This document shows, piece after piece, positions 32,966 through 41,254 of a stretch of 64,000 nucleotides of DNA. Position numbers and translations under genes: made by a program. Numbering within the stretch: the first letter of the stretch is position 1; each line of letters opens with the position of its first letter. Under the pieces are notes generated by a model. That model saw nothing but the letters and a program-made list of their open reading frames with translations, made no database searches and was not told where the DNA came from. The stretch lies in contig NZ_JAIXHL010000002.1 in the NCBI RefSeq assembly GCF_030145815.1, forward strand, positions 62,001 through 126,000, in the 5' to 3' direction. The DNA is from Sphingomonas sp. GTDB taxonomy: Bacteria; Pseudomonadota; Alphaproteobacteria; Sphingomonadales; Sphingomonadaceae.

Positions 32966-34792
32966 ATGCGACCGGACGGCACCCCGCACCTCTATGAAAC
33001 GCCTATGGTGCCGAACCTTCTGCCCTTTTCCGCCGCCGTAACGACTGGCAGCGGACCGACCCCGACGCTTGGCGGGACGCCCTTGGCAGATACCGGCTTT
33101 GCCGCAATGGTGGCGCCGGAAGCCTTCCCGACGATGCAGGAGCCGCTCGGCAAGGGCGTTGCGGTGCTGCCGCTGACTGCCCCGCGACTGCTCGGCCTCA
33201 ACGACGGCGTCGGCGTCGCGCCGATCGATGTCGCGCTGCCGGAGTTGGTCGAGATCGGCGATCCGCTGGCGGTGCCGGTCGTGCCGGTCGTCGAGGCCGC
33301 GCCGGTGGCACCCCAACCGATGCCGGCTGCAGCGAATGACGGCGACACGCCCGCGCTGCCAGCCGCACCGATCGTCAAGGCAACCGAGCCCGCCCCCGCG
33401 CCCGAAGGTGGCAGCGTGACGGTGACCGACGGGCCGGACAAGGCCGTGCTTTCGGTTCTGCCCCCTGCGTTCGACGCGGAAAGCGGCACGCAGGCACCGC
33501 AGGCTCCGGCCCCGATCACCAAGCCTGCACCGGCGCCTGCTGGCGTCGGTGGCACGGTCACCACGGTGGATCGCCCCGACAAATCGGCCCTGCCCCAGCC
33601 GCCGACCCTGCCCGACGCACCCGCCGTGCCGGTCGCGAAGCCGGTCGCACCCGCGCCGGTCGCCGGCCCTCAGGATGGCAGCGTCACCATCGTCGAGCCG
33701 GTGAAGAAATCGGCAATCCCGACACCCACCGGTCCGAAGACGCGCGCGCTGCCCGAAGACGGCGGCGTGACGGTGACGGATGGTCCGGACAAGGGTGTCG
33801 TCGCTCCGATCCTCGAAGCCCCGCTCGAAACCGCGCCGGTCGCCACGGCACTGATTACGGTACCCGTCACGGCAAGCCCGGTCGCGGAAGCGGTGGCGCA
33901 ATCCGATGTTCCCGCCGAACCGAACCAGGCTCAGCCGCAGATCCCGGTGATCGCAGCCGTGACTGCGGCCCCGGGCGCCCCGGTGGTCGTGACCGCCCCG
34001 GCGGAAGCACCCGCTCCGCCACAAACTGAGACCGAGGCGCCCGCCGCCGCTGCCCCGGTCGCGCTGCGCGTGGTCGAACCTGCCCCCGCTGAGATCGCGA
34101 GCGACGCGCCCGCCGATGATGGCGCGTTCGACACGCTCGTCACCGCCAAGAGCGACGCCGAGACCGATGCGCTGAAGACCACCAGCGACACCGGCGGCGA
34201 TGCGATGAACCGCGACGGCAACCGCCAGTCGACGCCGCAGCCAGCTGCACCGGCTCCGGCAGCGGCTCATGCAGCAGCGGCGACGCTTCCCGCCTTCGAT
34301 CCGCTCGCAGCTGCCACCGCTCATGGCGCGACGCACACGGCTGATCCCGCCGCCACCGAACACCGCGCCCGCGCGAGTGCGATCGGTGAGGATGTCGGCA
34401 TCGCCATCGTCCGCCACGCCGATAGCGGATCGGGTGACGTGCTCGTGATCCGGCTCGACCCCGCCGAACTCGGCAAGATCGAGGTGCGGCTGCGCATGGA
34501 CGAAGCGCGGCAGCTGAGCGCCGAGGTCACCGCCGATCAACCCGCGACGCTCGACCTGCTGCGCCGCGACTCCGACAACCTCACCCGTGCGCTCAACGAT
34601 GCCGGCTTCCGCGCCGACGATCAGAGCCTGCGCTTCGACAGCCGTAGCTTTGGCCAGAGCGACCAGCAGGCCCAGCAGGGCCGCCGCATCGCCAGCCGCG
34701 CCTATCTGAACGATGGCGATGTCGCCAACGCTCAGTCCACCCCCACCCCCGTCCAGGTCCGCAGCTCGGGCCGGGTCGATCTCGTCGCCTGA
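32966..34792 (+). CDS. fliK: Hook-length control protein FliK
   Basis: A 608-residue protein with a long Pro/Ala/Val-rich N-terminal two-thirds and a C-terminal Flg_hook domain (VLVIRLDPAELGKIEVRLRMDEARQLSAEVTAD, then LLRRDSDNLTRALNDAGFRAD). The middle holds four imperfect copies of a G-VTVTDGPDK-like motif (coded near 33409, 33548, 33674 and 33760). FliK measures hook length and triggers the FlhB switch; the extended region is the ruler. ATG at 32966 follows flhA by three bases; ATG at 33005 is an alternative. Confidence 0.88.
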   Translation: MRPDGTPHLYETPMVPNLLPFSAAVTTGSGPTPTLGGTPLADTGFAAMVAPEAFPTMQEPLGKGVAVLPLTAPRLLGLNDGVGVAPIDVALPELVEIGDPLAVPVVPVVEAAPVAPQPMPAAANDGDTPALPAAPIVKATEPAPAPEGGSVTVTDGPDKAVLSVLPPAFDAESGTQAPQAPAPITKPAPAPAGVGGTVTTVDRPDKSALPQPPTLPDAPAVPVAKPVAPAPVAGPQDGSVTIVEPVKKSAIPTPTGPKTRALPEDGGVTVTDGPDKGVVAPILEAPLETAPVATALITVPVTASPVAEAVAQSDVPAEPNQAQPQIPVIAAVTAAPGAPVVVTAPAEAPAPPQTETEAPAAAAPVALRVVEPAPAEIASDAPADDGAFDTLVTAKSDAETDALKTTSDTGGDAMNRDGNRQSTPQPAAPAPAAAHAAAATLPAFDPLAAATAHGATHTADPAATEHRARASAIGEDVGIAIVRHADSGSGDVLVIRLDPAELGKIEVRLRMDEARQLSAEVTADQPATLDLLRRDSDNLTRALNDAGFRADDQSLRFDSRSFGQSDQQAQQGRRIASRAYLNDGDVANAQSTPTPVQVRSSGRVDLVA

Positions 34793-34803
34793 AGGAGCCG
34801 ATC

Positions 34804-35460
34804 ATGGCCGTCGACGCCGCCTCCGCCGCCACTGCCGCGACCAACACCAATTCGACCAACGCGCTGGGCAAGCTCGCCACCGACGCGACGATGTTCCTGC
34901 GCCTGCTGACGACGCAGATGCAGAATCAGGACCCGCTCGATCCGATGGATACGTCGGAATATACCCAGCAGCTCGTCCAGTTCTCGCAGGTCGAACAGTC
35001 GATCCAGCAGAACGCCTCACTCAAGTCGATCCTGACCGCGCTGACGTCCGACAATCTGGTCGGGGCGGCGTCGGTGGTCGGCAAGGTCGCGAGCTTTGGC
35101 AGCGACCAGGCGGGCCTGACCGCGACCAGCCCGGCGCAATGGACCTATGCCACCAGCCGCCCGGCGGAGTCGGTGGTCGCGACGATCAAGAACGCATCGG
35201 GTGCCACCGTCCATACGGTCACCCTGACCGGGTCGGAAGGCGAACTGGTCTGGGACGGCACGCTGGACAATGGCACGCGCGCGCCCGACGGTGCCTATAC
35301 CCTGGAAATCGCAGCGAAGGACACGACCGGCGCGAGCGTACCGGTGTCGATCTCTGCGCGCGGCCTGGTCAAGGAAGTCGCACAGGACGCGTCGGGCATG
35401 ACGTTCCAGGTCAACGGCGTCTTCTACAATTCGGCGACGCTGATCCGCCTGACGCAGTAA
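34804..35460 (+). CDS. flgD: Flagellar hook assembly protein FlgD
   Basis: A 218-residue hook cap with the conserved MFLRLLTTQMQNQDPLDPMDTSEYTQQLVQFSQVEQ segment and a C-terminal Fn3/Tudor-like domain (GELVWDGTLDNGTRAPDGAYTLEI). It caps the growing hook. It is the last gene of the fliF operon and the right end of the motility island, convergent with mmsB four bases away. Confidence 0.95.
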   Translation: MAVDAASAATAATNTNSTNALGKLATDATMFLRLLTTQMQNQDPLDPMDTSEYTQQLVQFSQVEQSIQQNASLKSILTALTSDNLVGAASVVGKVASFGSDQAGLTATSPAQWTYATSRPAESVVATIKNASGATVHTVTLTGSEGELVWDGTLDNGTRAPDGAYTLEIAAKDTTGASVPVSISARGLVKEVAQDASGMTFQVNGVFYNSATLIRLTQ

Positions 35461-35464
35461 AGCG

Positions 35465-36352
35465 TCAGGCCTCCCGCGCCTCCAGCATCTTGATGATGCC
35501 GGAGAAGTCCATGCCGGCATGGCCTTCGTCGGCGAACTTGCCGTAAAGCTCGGCGGCGCGCGCGCCCATCGGCGTGTCGGCGTGAACGGTTTCCGCCGCC
35601 TCCATCGCCAGCTTCAGATCCTTGAGCATCAGCCCGACTGCGAAGCCGCCCTGATAGTCGTTGTCGGCGGGGGATTTGGGGCCGACGCCGGGCAGCGGCG
35701 CATAGCTGGTCATCGACCAGCTCTGCCCCGACGAGACCGAGCTGATGTCGTAGAAGGTCTGCGGATCGAGCCCGAGCTTGCGCGCGAGCAGGAAGGCCTC
35801 ACAGGTCGCGACCATGGTCGCGCCGAGCAGCATGTTGTTGCAGATCTTCGCCGCCTGCCCCGCGCCATTGCCGCCGGCATGGATCACCGCCTTGCCCATG
35901 TCGGACAGGAACAGCTCGGCACGTTCGAACGCGGCGTCGCTGCCGCCGACCATGAAGGTGAGCGTGCCGCCCGCCGCCGCCGCGATGCCGCCGGAGACGG
36001 GGGCGTCGACCGCCATCAGCCCCTTGGTCGCCGCCGCATCGGCAACGCGGCGCGCGGTATCGACGTCGATGGTCGAGCAATCGATCAGGATCGCGCCGGT
36101 ATCCGCCGCGCCGAACACGCTGTCGGCATAGACCTGTTCGACATGCTTGCCGGCGGGGAGCATGGTGATGACGGCCTCCGCCCCCTGCGCCGCTTCCGCC
36201 GCGCTGGCGACGGGCAGGCAACCGGCAGCCTTGGCGCGGGCCAGCGCCTCTTCACTGAGATCATAGGCGCGCACGTCATGCCCCGCCTTCGCCAGGTTCG
36301 CGGCCATGCCGCCGCCCATATTGCCGAGACCGATAAATCCTACGCGGGCCAT
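35465..36352 (-). CDS. mmsB: 3-hydroxyisobutyrate dehydrogenase
   Basis: A 295-residue NAD-dependent dehydrogenase with Rossmann motif GFIGLGNMGGGMAANLAKAG, the APVSGGIAAAAGGTLTFMVGG substrate segment and catalytic Lys in GNGAGQAAKICNNML. It oxidises 3-hydroxyisobutyrate to methylmalonate semialdehyde in valine degradation. ATG at 36352 gives the standard N-terminus; the upstream extension runs into the palindromic repeat. Confidence 0.92.
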   Translation of the reverse strand: MARVGFIGLGNMGGGMAANLAKAGHDVRAYDLSEEALARAKAAGCLPVASAAEAAQGAEAVITMLPAGKHVEQVYADSVFGAADTGAILIDCSTIDVDTARRVADAAATKGLMAVDAPVSGGIAAAAGGTLTFMVGGSDAAFERAELFLSDMGKAVIHAGGNGAGQAAKICNNMLLGATMVATCEAFLLARKLGLDPQTFYDISSVSSGQSWSMTSYAPLPGVGPKSPADNDYQGGFAVGLMLKDLKLAMEAAETVHADTPMGARAAELYGKFADEGHAGMDFSGIIKMLEAREA

Positions 36353-36372
36353 TGCGGCGCTCCTCTCATTTT

Positions 36373-36437
36373 CCGTCACCCCAGCGAAAGCTGGGGTCTT
36401 CTGCCGCACGAGACCCCAGCTTCTGCTGGGGTGACGG
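36373..36437. repeat. Sphingomonad-type extragenic palindromic repeat
   Basis: Two small stem-loops, each built on CCCCAGC...GCTGGGG, are arranged head to head inside a larger inverted repeat that starts CCGTCACC and ends GGTGACGG. Elements of this type are common between genes in Sphingomonas genomes. It separates mmsB and the enoyl-CoA hydratase gene; only this copy was seen in the window. Confidence 0.8.
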
Positions 36438-36442
36438 CAAGG

Positions 36443-37219
36443 CTATTTACCCGTCCAGTTCCCCGGACGCTTCTCGACAAACGCGGCCATGCCTTCCTTC
36501 TGGTCGGCGCTGCCGAACAGGCCGTGAAACAGCCGGCGCTCAAACTGAACGCCCTGCGCCAGCCCGGTTTCAAACGCAGCGTTGACCATTTCCTTGTTCG
36601 CCAGCACTGCCAGCGGGGCCATCGATGCGATCGTCGCGGCGGTCTTGAGCGCTTCGTCGAGCAGTTCGGCGGCGGGAACGATGCGGCTGACAAGGCCGGC
36701 GCGCTCCGCCTCCTCCGCGCCCATCATGCGGCCGGTGAGGCACATTTCCATCGCCTTGGCCTTGCCCACCGCGCGGGTCAGGCGCTGCGATCCGCCCATG
36801 CCGGGGGCGACCGCGAGCTTGATCTCCGGCTGGCCGAATTTGGCGGTGTCGGCGGCGAGGATGAAGTCGCACATCATCGCCAGCTCGCACCCGCCGCCCA
36901 GAGCGAAGCCCGAGACGGCGGCGATGATCGGCTTGCGCGTGCGGGTGAACTGGTCCCAGCCGGCGAAGAAGTTGTGGCCGTACATGTCGGCGAAACCCTG
37001 CGCCTGCATCTCCTTGATGTCGGCCCCGGCCGCGAACGCCTTCTCGCTGCCGGTGAGCACCGCGCAGCCCTGTGACGGGTCGGCGTCGAATGCGGTCATG
37101 GCGGCAAGGAGTTCGGACAGGACTTCGCTGTTGAGCGCGTTGAGCGCCTGCGGGCGGTTGAGCGTCACCAGCGTGACGGCACCGCGCTGTTCGACGAGGA
37201 TGGTGTTGTAATTGCTCAC
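36443..37219 (-). CDS. Enoyl-CoA hydratase
   Basis: A 258-residue crotonase-fold enzyme with [11 protein letters not shown] and [15 protein letters not shown], including the catalytic Glu region ([22 protein letters not shown]). It hydrates 2-enoyl-CoA, here probably methacrylyl-CoA in valine breakdown given its neighbours, though broad activity is possible. The upstream region has a direct repeat (37235-37253) that may bind its regulator. Confidence 0.9.
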   Translation of the reverse strand: MSNYNTILVEQRGAVTLVTLNRPQALNALNSEVLSELLAAMTAFDADPSQGCAVLTGSEKAFAAGADIKEMQAQGFADMYGHNFFAGWDQFTRTRKPIIAAVSGFALGGGCELAMMCDFILAADTAKFGQPEIKLAVAPGMGGSQRLTRAVGKAKAMEMCLTGRMMGAEEAERAGLVSRIVPAAELLDEALKTAATIASMAPLAVLANKEMVNAAFETGLAQGVQFERRLFHGLFGSADQKEGMAAFVEKRPGNWTGK

Positions 37220-37234
37220 GAAACGCTCCGGAAG

Positions 37235-37253
37235 TTTACACTAGCTTTACACT
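37235..37253. promoter_or_regulatory. Direct repeat, candidate operator upstream of enoyl-CoA hydratase
   Basis: Two copies of TTTACACT with an 11-base period (37235-37242 and 37246-37253) lie 16 bases upstream of the start codon. Spacing of one helical turn is typical of a dimer-binding operator. A single TTTACACT also occurs before flaF at 4159. The regulator is unknown. Confidence 0.35.
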
Positions 37254-37374
37254 GTCGCCGATGTTTGGCGGTTCAGACTGTTCGGTTCGATTCACGGCGA
37301 TCGCACGCGCCCGCCACGGCAGCCGCGTTCGCACAATGTTCTGCCACGAACGCCATGTTGTAGGAAAGCCCCAA

Positions 37375-38418
37375 TCACGCCGGGTTCCATGCCGCATCCT
37401 CGGGCAGCGGGGCGAAGATCTGGTCGATCAGATGGTCGCTCACCCCATCTGGCGTGGCGGGATCCCAGCGCGGGTGGTTGTCCTTGTCGATGATCAGCGC
37501 GCGCACGCCTTCGATGAAGTCGTGGCGCTGCACGACGCGGGTGGCGACGGCATATTCCTGCCGCATCTCGTCCTCGAAGGTCGGCATCGTCGCGCCATCG
37601 AGGAGGAGTTTAAGGCTGACCTTCATCGATTGCGGGGATTTGCCCGCGATATCGGCGCGCTGCTGCATCGCCCATTCGCCCGGATCGGCTTCGAGCGCGG
37701 CGATGATGTCTTCGAGGCGATCGCTGGCGAACAGGCGATCGATGGCGTCGCGGAGGGCGAGGATGCCGGCCTCGGGCGTCGGCGTGGCGAGATCGGTCAG
37801 CACCGCTTCGATGGCCTGCGGATCGGCGAGGATGCGCGCCTTGGCATCGTCGAGCCGGTCCGCCGCCAGATAGTGGGTGGCCAGGCCGAGCGCTACGCAC
37901 TCCGCCCCATCGAGCCGGTGGCCGGTGACCGCGAGATACTGGCCGATACGACCCGGCAAGCGCGAGAGATACCAGCCGCCGCCGACGTCCGGGAACAGGC
38001 CGATGCCGGTTTCGGGCATCGCGAACTTGGTATTCTCGGTCGCGACGCGGTAGCGCGCGGGCTGGCTGAGGCCGACGCCGCCGCCCATCGTGATGCCGTC
38101 CATGAACGCAACGATCGGCTTGGCGCAGGTGAACAGCGCGTGGTTCATCTGATATTCGACGCGGAAGAAGTCCCGCGCCGCCGCGCCATCGTCCGCGCCG
38201 CTGGTGGCGAGCATGCGGATGTCGCCGCCGGCGCAGAAGCCGCGACCCTCGGCATGGTCGATCATCACCGCTTCGATCGCAGTGTCGCTGCGCCACGCAG
38301 TCAGCGCGTCGAGGATCGCGGCGCACATATCGGTGTTGAGCGCATGGATCGCCTTGGGCCGGTTGAGCCGGATGCGGCCGACCTTGCCCTCGACGGAGAT
38401 CAGGACGTCTTCACTCAT
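37375..38418 (-). CDS. 3-hydroxyisobutyryl-CoA hydrolase
   Basis: A 347-residue crotonase-superfamily protein with FCAGGDIRML, MDGITMGGGVGLS and the MPETGIGLFPDVGGGWYLSRL block that is diagnostic for this hydrolase. It releases 3-hydroxyisobutyrate from CoA, feeding mmsB. ATG at 38418 overlaps the stop of the acyl-CoA dehydrogenase gene as ATGA, so the two are translationally coupled. Confidence 0.92.
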   Translation of the reverse strand: MSEDVLISVEGKVGRIRLNRPKAIHALNTDMCAAILDALTAWRSDTAIEAVMIDHAEGRGFCAGGDIRMLATSGADDGAAARDFFRVEYQMNHALFTCAKPIVAFMDGITMGGGVGLSQPARYRVATENTKFAMPETGIGLFPDVGGGWYLSRLPGRIGQYLAVTGHRLDGAECVALGLATHYLAADRLDDAKARILADPQAIEAVLTDLATPTPEAGILALRDAIDRLFASDRLEDIIAALEADPGEWAMQQRADIAGKSPQSMKVSLKLLLDGATMPTFEDEMRQEYAVATRVVQRHDFIEGVRALIIDKDNHPRWDPATPDGVSDHLIDQIFAPLPEDAAWNPA

Positions 38419-39563
38419 TGCCGCACCAGTTCCCGGCCGACGATCATCCGCATCACCTGATTGGTCCCTTCCAGAATCGAATGGACGCGCAGGTCGCGCC
38501 AGAAGCGTTCGATCGGGTAATCCATCAGATAGCCATAGCCGCCATGCAGCTGGAGCGCGCGGTCGACCACCGACGAACCGGTGTCGGTGGCGAAGCGCTT
38601 GGCCATCGCGGCGAACTTGGTCTTGTCGGGGGCGTTGGCTGTGACCTTGGCGGCGGCGAGGTAGAGCAAGGCGCGTGCCGCCTCGAGCTCGGTCGCCATG
38701 TCGGCGAGCATGAACTGGGTGTTCTGGAACTCGGCCACGGCGGTGCCGAACTGCTTGCGGTCTTTTGTATAGACAATTGCCTCGTCGAGGCACCGCTGCG
38801 CCCCGCCGAGCGAACAGGCGCCGATGTTGAGGCGGCCGCCGTCGAGGCCCATCATCGCGATGCGGAAGCCCTCGCCTTCGCCGCCGATCATGTTTTCGAC
38901 CGGCACGCGGACATTGTCGAACATCACCTGCCGCGTCGGCTGCGCGTGCCAGCCGAGCTTGCGCTCGTTCGCGCCGAAGCTGACGCCCGGCATGTCCTTT
39001 TCGATGGCGAGGCAGGAAATGCCCTTGGGGCCATCCACGCCGGTGCGGACCATGGTGACGTACAGCTCATTCTCACCCGCGCCGGAGATGAACTGCTTGG
39101 ACCCGTTGACGATGAAGTGATCGCCGTCCCGCTTCGCCGTGGTCTTGAGCGCGGCGGCGTCGGAGCCGGAGGACGGCTCGGTCAGGCAATAGCTGGCCAG
39201 CCAGTCGGCGGTGACGAGCTGCGGGAGATATTTGTCCTTCACCCCCTGCGACCCGAAGCGGTCGATCATCCATGCGGCCATGTTGTGGATCGAGATAAAC
39301 GCGCTGGTCGCGGGGCAGCCATAGGCCATCGCCTCCATGATCAGCGCGGCTTCGAGCCGCCCGAGGCCGATCCCGCCGCTTTCCTCGCTGACATAGATCG
39401 CGCCGAAGCCGAGTTCGGCGGCGGCCTTCACCGTCTCACGCGGGAAGATGTGCTTCTCGTCCCACTCCGCCGCATGCGGGGTGATCGCGTCGGCGGTGAA
39501 GCGCTGCGCCATCTCCTGAATCGCGCGCTGGTCGTCGGTGAGGTCGAATTGCTGGTCCATCAT
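38415..39563 (-). CDS. Acyl-CoA dehydrogenase, probably isobutyryl-CoA specific
   Basis: A 382-residue FAD enzyme with YCLTEPSSGSDAAALKTTA, the RKQFGTAVAEFQNTQFMLADMA helix, LHGGYGY and a catalytic-Glu segment LEGTNQVMRMIVGREL. It closely follows ACAD8-type isobutyryl-CoA dehydrogenases, and the coupled hydrolase downstream supports valine catabolism. Short-chain specificity is inferred from context. Confidence 0.9.
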   Translation of the reverse strand: MMDQQFDLTDDQRAIQEMAQRFTADAITPHAAEWDEKHIFPRETVKAAAELGFGAIYVSEESGGIGLGRLEAALIMEAMAYGCPATSAFISIHNMAAWMIDRFGSQGVKDKYLPQLVTADWLASYCLTEPSSGSDAAALKTTAKRDGDHFIVNGSKQFISGAGENELYVTMVRTGVDGPKGISCLAIEKDMPGVSFGANERKLGWHAQPTRQVMFDNVRVPVENMIGGEGEGFRIAMMGLDGGRLNIGACSLGGAQRCLDEAIVYTKDRKQFGTAVAEFQNTQFMLADMATELEAARALLYLAAAKVTANAPDKTKFAAMAKRFATDTGSSVVDRALQLHGGYGYLMDYPIERFWRDLRVHSILEGTNQVMRMIVGRELVRQ

Positions 39564-39639
39564 TCTCTCTGTCTGATCCTGTCGGAGGAACGCCGCGCCG
39601 CGACGTGCAATCCGGGTGGCATCAATCGGGGGTCGTCAC

Positions 39640-39837
39640 ATGAAACTTCGTCTGCTGCTCGTCGCGCCGCTGCTGCTCGCCGCCGCCTGCACCTCGGCAG
39701 AGGGGCTCAATACTTTTGCCGCTGGCGTGTGCGAACAAAGCGCGACCTGCACCGTGCGCGACCAGACGCCGCGCTACGGATCGCCGCAGCAGCGCGCGGT
39801 CGAGGATGTGATGCGCGGGCGGCAGGAGCCGATGTAA
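39640..39837 (+). CDS. Small lipoprotein
   Basis: A 65-residue protein with a type II signal peptide (MKLRLLLVAPLLLAAAC; lipobox LAAAC) and a short mature part containing two further Cys residues (GVCEQSATCTVRD), perhaps disulphide-bonded. It is divergent from the acyl-CoA dehydrogenase gene. Function unknown; the mature domain is too short to classify. Confidence 0.65.
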   Translation: MKLRLLLVAPLLLAAACTSAEGLNTFAAGVCEQSATCTVRDQTPRYGSPQQRAVEDVMRGRQEPM

Positions 39838-39845
39838 GTCGATAC

Positions 39846-40331
39846 TCACGCAGTTTCCCTCGCTGATGTGCTGCGAGGCTTTCCAAGCCACTCGGGCTTC
39901 AGAACCGAAATTAGGCCGAGGACACATCCTGAAGCCAACGCAGCCATCCAGAGGTAAAAGCCGGCATCAAAGCGTTCGATCGGATACGGCGTCGGAGCAG
40001 TCCCGTTTATCCAAGAATCCCGAAACAGATTTTTGAAGAAGATTGACGAAACAGCCAACATAAGCATCCAAGAAACCTTAGGATAACCTTCCTCGTCCCA
40101 GATTATCAACATCAAGAAAATCAATGCGGGATTAGCAACCCAATCATATTCCGCCATCAATATTCCCATCCATCCCCCGACGAGGACGAACAGACCGGGG
40201 CCTATAACTTGCTGCTCACCCCCGCCGACGTGAGCGACATCGAAACAAAGGGAAAGAGCCCAGAGCAGCCCGACAACGGTGACCAGTAGCCGCCGCCCTC
40301 GCTTACCCAGATCATGCTTCAAAAGGGTCAC
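39846..40331 (-). CDS. Membrane protein of unknown function, lower G+C
   Basis: A 161-residue protein with about five hydrophobic segments (VTVVGLLWALSLCFDV, VIGPGLFVLVGGWMGILMA, ALIFLMLII, WMLMLAVSSIFF, FYLWMAALASGCVLGLISVL). GTG at 40331 overlaps the stop of the polysaccharide deacetylase gene as GTGA and has a GGAG-rich upstream. Its base composition is clearly lower in G+C than the neighbours, which suggests recent acquisition. I recognise no family. Confidence 0.6.
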   Translation of the reverse strand: MTLLKHDLGKRGRRLLVTVVGLLWALSLCFDVAHVGGGEQQVIGPGLFVLVGGWMGILMAEYDWVANPALIFLMLIIWDEEGYPKVSWMLMLAVSSIFFKNLFRDSWINGTAPTPYPIERFDAGFYLWMAALASGCVLGLISVLKPEWLGKPRSTSARETA

Positions 40332-41254
40332 TCCGCCTCCCCCAGCACCCGCCGTGCAAACAGGGGGTTGGCGATGCGCAGGTCGTTGCGGTCGTACCAG
40401 CGTGGTGCGGGGAGACCCTTTTCCCATGCCAGCGCTTCGATCAGCGTGCCCTGCGCAAACGGCGTGTCGGGGGCGGCGTCGCGGAGCGGGTCGGCATAGG
40501 CCTCGTCAGCGGTGATGATGGTCCAGCCCCTGGCCTTCAGCGCCTTGACCAGATCGCCGATGAACAAGGCGGCGATGTCGGTTTCGTGGAGCAGCATGAC
40601 GTGGGCGGGGGAGCGGCCCAGCGTTTTGACCGCGAGTGCGTCGTAGAACTCCGCCGCCTCGACATGGCTTTCGACATAGAGGTCGCGCAGCGCCTTCATG
40701 TCGATCGGCTTGCCGGCCTGTTTCGCGGCGATGGTCAGGCTTTCGATGTTCCAGTCCGAGGATTCCGCGGTGACATAGCCGTTGATCAGCCCGCGCGCCT
40801 TCAGCCCAGCGCGGATCGCATCGCGCTTGACCTTGTCCTTGCCGCCCTCGTCGAGGAACGGAAAGCGGAACCACGGGCGGTAGCCGGGGCGCGGCTTGAG
40901 CCAGGCTTCGGCGCGGTCGAGATCGGCGAGATAGGTGTCGGCGTCGGTGTTGCCGAGCTTGGGGTGCGACCAGCTATGGTTGGCGAGGACATGGCCCGCC
41001 TTCACATAACGGTCGAGATTGGCGATGCCGTCGCCATGGCCGGGCTGGCCGATATTGCCGGGGTTCACGAAGAAGACCGCCTGTTTGACGCCTGCGCGCT
41101 TCAACGCGGCGGTCAGCTTCTTCGCGCGGTCGTCGGGGTCGAGGAACGCCCCCGCCCCGCGCGGCGCGTCGTCGAAGCTGAGCGCGATCCGCTTCTGCGC
41201 TGCTGCGGGCAGCGCGAGCAGCAGGCAGGCGAGCAGGGCCGCGACGATCCTCAC
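40328..41254 (-). CDS. Secreted polysaccharide deacetylase (NodB-type), copy 1
   Basis: A 308-residue protein with a signal peptide (IVAALLACLLLALPAAA), catalytic motif SFDDAPRG, the metal motif HSWSHPKLGN (H-x3-H) and a later GYVTAESSDWN. It removes acetyl (or related) groups from a cell-surface polysaccharide or peptidoglycan. It overlaps copy 2 by four bases and is about half identical to it by eye, so the two arose by tandem duplication. Confidence 0.85.
   Translation of the reverse strand: MRIVAALLACLLLALPAAAQKRIALSFDDAPRGAGAFLDPDDRAKKLTAALKRAGVKQAVFFVNPGNIGQPGHGDGIANLDRYVKAGHVLANHSWSHPKLGNTDADTYLADLDRAEAWLKPRPGYRPWFRFPFLDEGGKDKVKRDAIRAGLKARGLINGYVTAESSDWNIESLTIAAKQAGKPIDMKALRDLYVESHVEAAEFYDALAVKTLGRSPAHVMLLHETDIAALFIGDLVKALKARGWTIITADEAYADPLRDAAPDTPFAQGTLIEALAWEKGLPAPRWYDRNDLRIANPLFARRVLGEAE

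Noticed and set aside
29480..34540. A 1686-residue open frame on the minus strand opposite flbD, flhA and fliK
   Set aside because: It is antisense to three well-supported flagellar genes, has low-complexity Arg/Asp/Gln/His composition typical of GC-rich shadow frames, and shows no domain.
36373..36437. The palindromic repeat as the start of a CRISPR array
   Set aside because: There is only one unit, with no spacers and no cas genes.
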